Source: Acidocella sp.
Lineage (GTDB): Bacteria > Pseudomonadota > Alphaproteobacteria > Acetobacterales > Acetobacteraceae
Assembly: GCA_027308685.1 (NCBI GenBank)
Contig: DAIDEE010000019.1
Location: 1-52,545, forward strand
Length of the DNA stretch: 52,545 nucleotides
Reading direction: 5' to 3'
The notes under the pieces were generated by a model. It made no database searches, was not told the DNA's origin, and worked only from the letters and a program-made list of their open reading frames with translations. Below, one piece after another: positions 52,308-52,545 of this stretch; within the stretch, counting starts at the first letter, position 1; each line of letters starts with the position of its first letter. The position numbers and the translations under genes were made by a program.

Positions 52308-52545
52308 ATGGCGAGCCACGTAAATTCCGGACTTTGGACCGACGACGAACCCGGGAACAACCGCTTTCTGATCGCGGTGGGACTTAGCCTGTTGCTCGAA
52401 CTCGCCGCCCTGGGGTCGGTTATGGTGGTTGATCAATTACAACCGCCACCGACTGACAAACCCTCGATCATCAAGCTGTCGGTTATCGCCCCCGCCACAC
52501 CGGCGCCAAAGCCGCCGCCACCGCCGCCGGTGGTGCCGCCACAGC
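52308..52545 (+). CDS. tonB: TonB, energy transducer (N-terminal part, runs off the window)
   Basis: The reading frame from ATG at 52308 is open to the window edge, 79 codons. A charged N terminus is followed by one transmembrane helix (NRFLIAVGLSLLLELAALGS, about residues 18-37), with the Ser and His positions of TonB anchors only partly kept. Then comes a Pro-rich region (PAPKPPPPPPVVPP) typical of the TonB periplasmic spacer. The C-terminal TonB domain is outside the window. It lies 112 bp after the receptor gene. The combination with exbB, exbD and a receptor supports the call. Confidence 0.8.
   Translation, partial: MASHVNSGLWTDDEPGNNRFLIAVGLSLLLELAALGSVMVVDQLQPPPTDKPSIIKLSVIAPATPAPKPPPPPPVVPPQ

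Overview
The window is about 52.5 kb of GC-rich, gene-dense chromosomal DNA. It looks like an alphaproteobacterium of the Acetobacteraceae, perhaps an acidophilic relative of Acidocella or Acidiphilium. This placement is inferred from gene content and was not tested by phylogeny. The supporting features are an ATP12-type ATP synthase chaperone, CobS/CobT cobaltochelatase subunits, a hisZ-purA pair, a fused aroK-aroB gene and a form II CoxL-type molybdenum hydroxylase. Almost all DNA is coding. Genes often overlap by 4 bp (ATGA) within operons and by 4-43 bp at convergent 3' ends. Several genes can only be started at TTG. No gene-free stretch exceeds about 240 bp.

Layout. 0-4.6 kb: tRNA-Leu(UAG), an AsmA-family protein, ATP12 and a CitMHS_2-type ion transporter. 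4.7-10.1 kb: a tightly coupled maturation operon for a molybdenum hydroxylase (coxG, coxD, coxE, two XdhC-family pieces and a MoeA-like/MocA-like fusion). 10-19.5 kb: creatininase-family amidohydrolase, mannose-1-phosphate guanylyltransferase, BolA, a J-domain protein, cobST, a GT4 glycosyltransferase, an SDR, a nitroreductase and a GNAT acetyltransferase. 19.5-22.7 kb: hisZ-purA-SDR behind a clear promoter. 22.7-26.5 kb: coxS-coxL-coxM on the minus strand; CoxL carries AYRGAGR, the form II motif. 26.6-33 kb: GtrA and GT2 genes, xerD, the aroKB fusion, a MaoC-type hydratase and a DUF3422 protein. 33-41.6 kb: a DHA2-type MFS exporter, an orphan TctC-like binding protein, a lytic transglycosylase with a SPOR domain, a small lipoprotein, a Wzm/Wzt-like ABC exporter, an aldo/keto reductase, an alpha/beta hydrolase and a PaiB-like protein. 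41.7-45.5 kb: valine degradation genes (mmsA, acyl-CoA dehydrogenase, mmsB), interrupted by a cluster of palindromes. 45.6-48.5 kb: a three-gene type III polyketide synthase operon. 48.5-52.5 kb: exbB, exbD, a TonB-dependent receptor and the start of tonB.

How the genes work together. The operon at 4.7-10.1 kb most likely builds and inserts the sulfurated molybdenum cofactor into the CoxSLM enzyme encoded 12.6 kb away. That enzyme is probably not a classical CO dehydrogenase, and its substrate is unknown. mmsA, the acyl-CoA dehydrogenase and mmsB cover consecutive or near-consecutive steps of valine catabolism. The type III PKS, methyltransferase and FAD oxidoreductase probably make one methylated, redox-modified polyketide. 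ExbB, ExbD and TonB would energise the outer-membrane receptor next to them.

The observations most worth following are the separated form II cox system, the type III PKS operon, the nested palindromes at 43.26-43.44 kb, and a perfect 10-bp hairpin that includes the TTG start of the GT2 gene.
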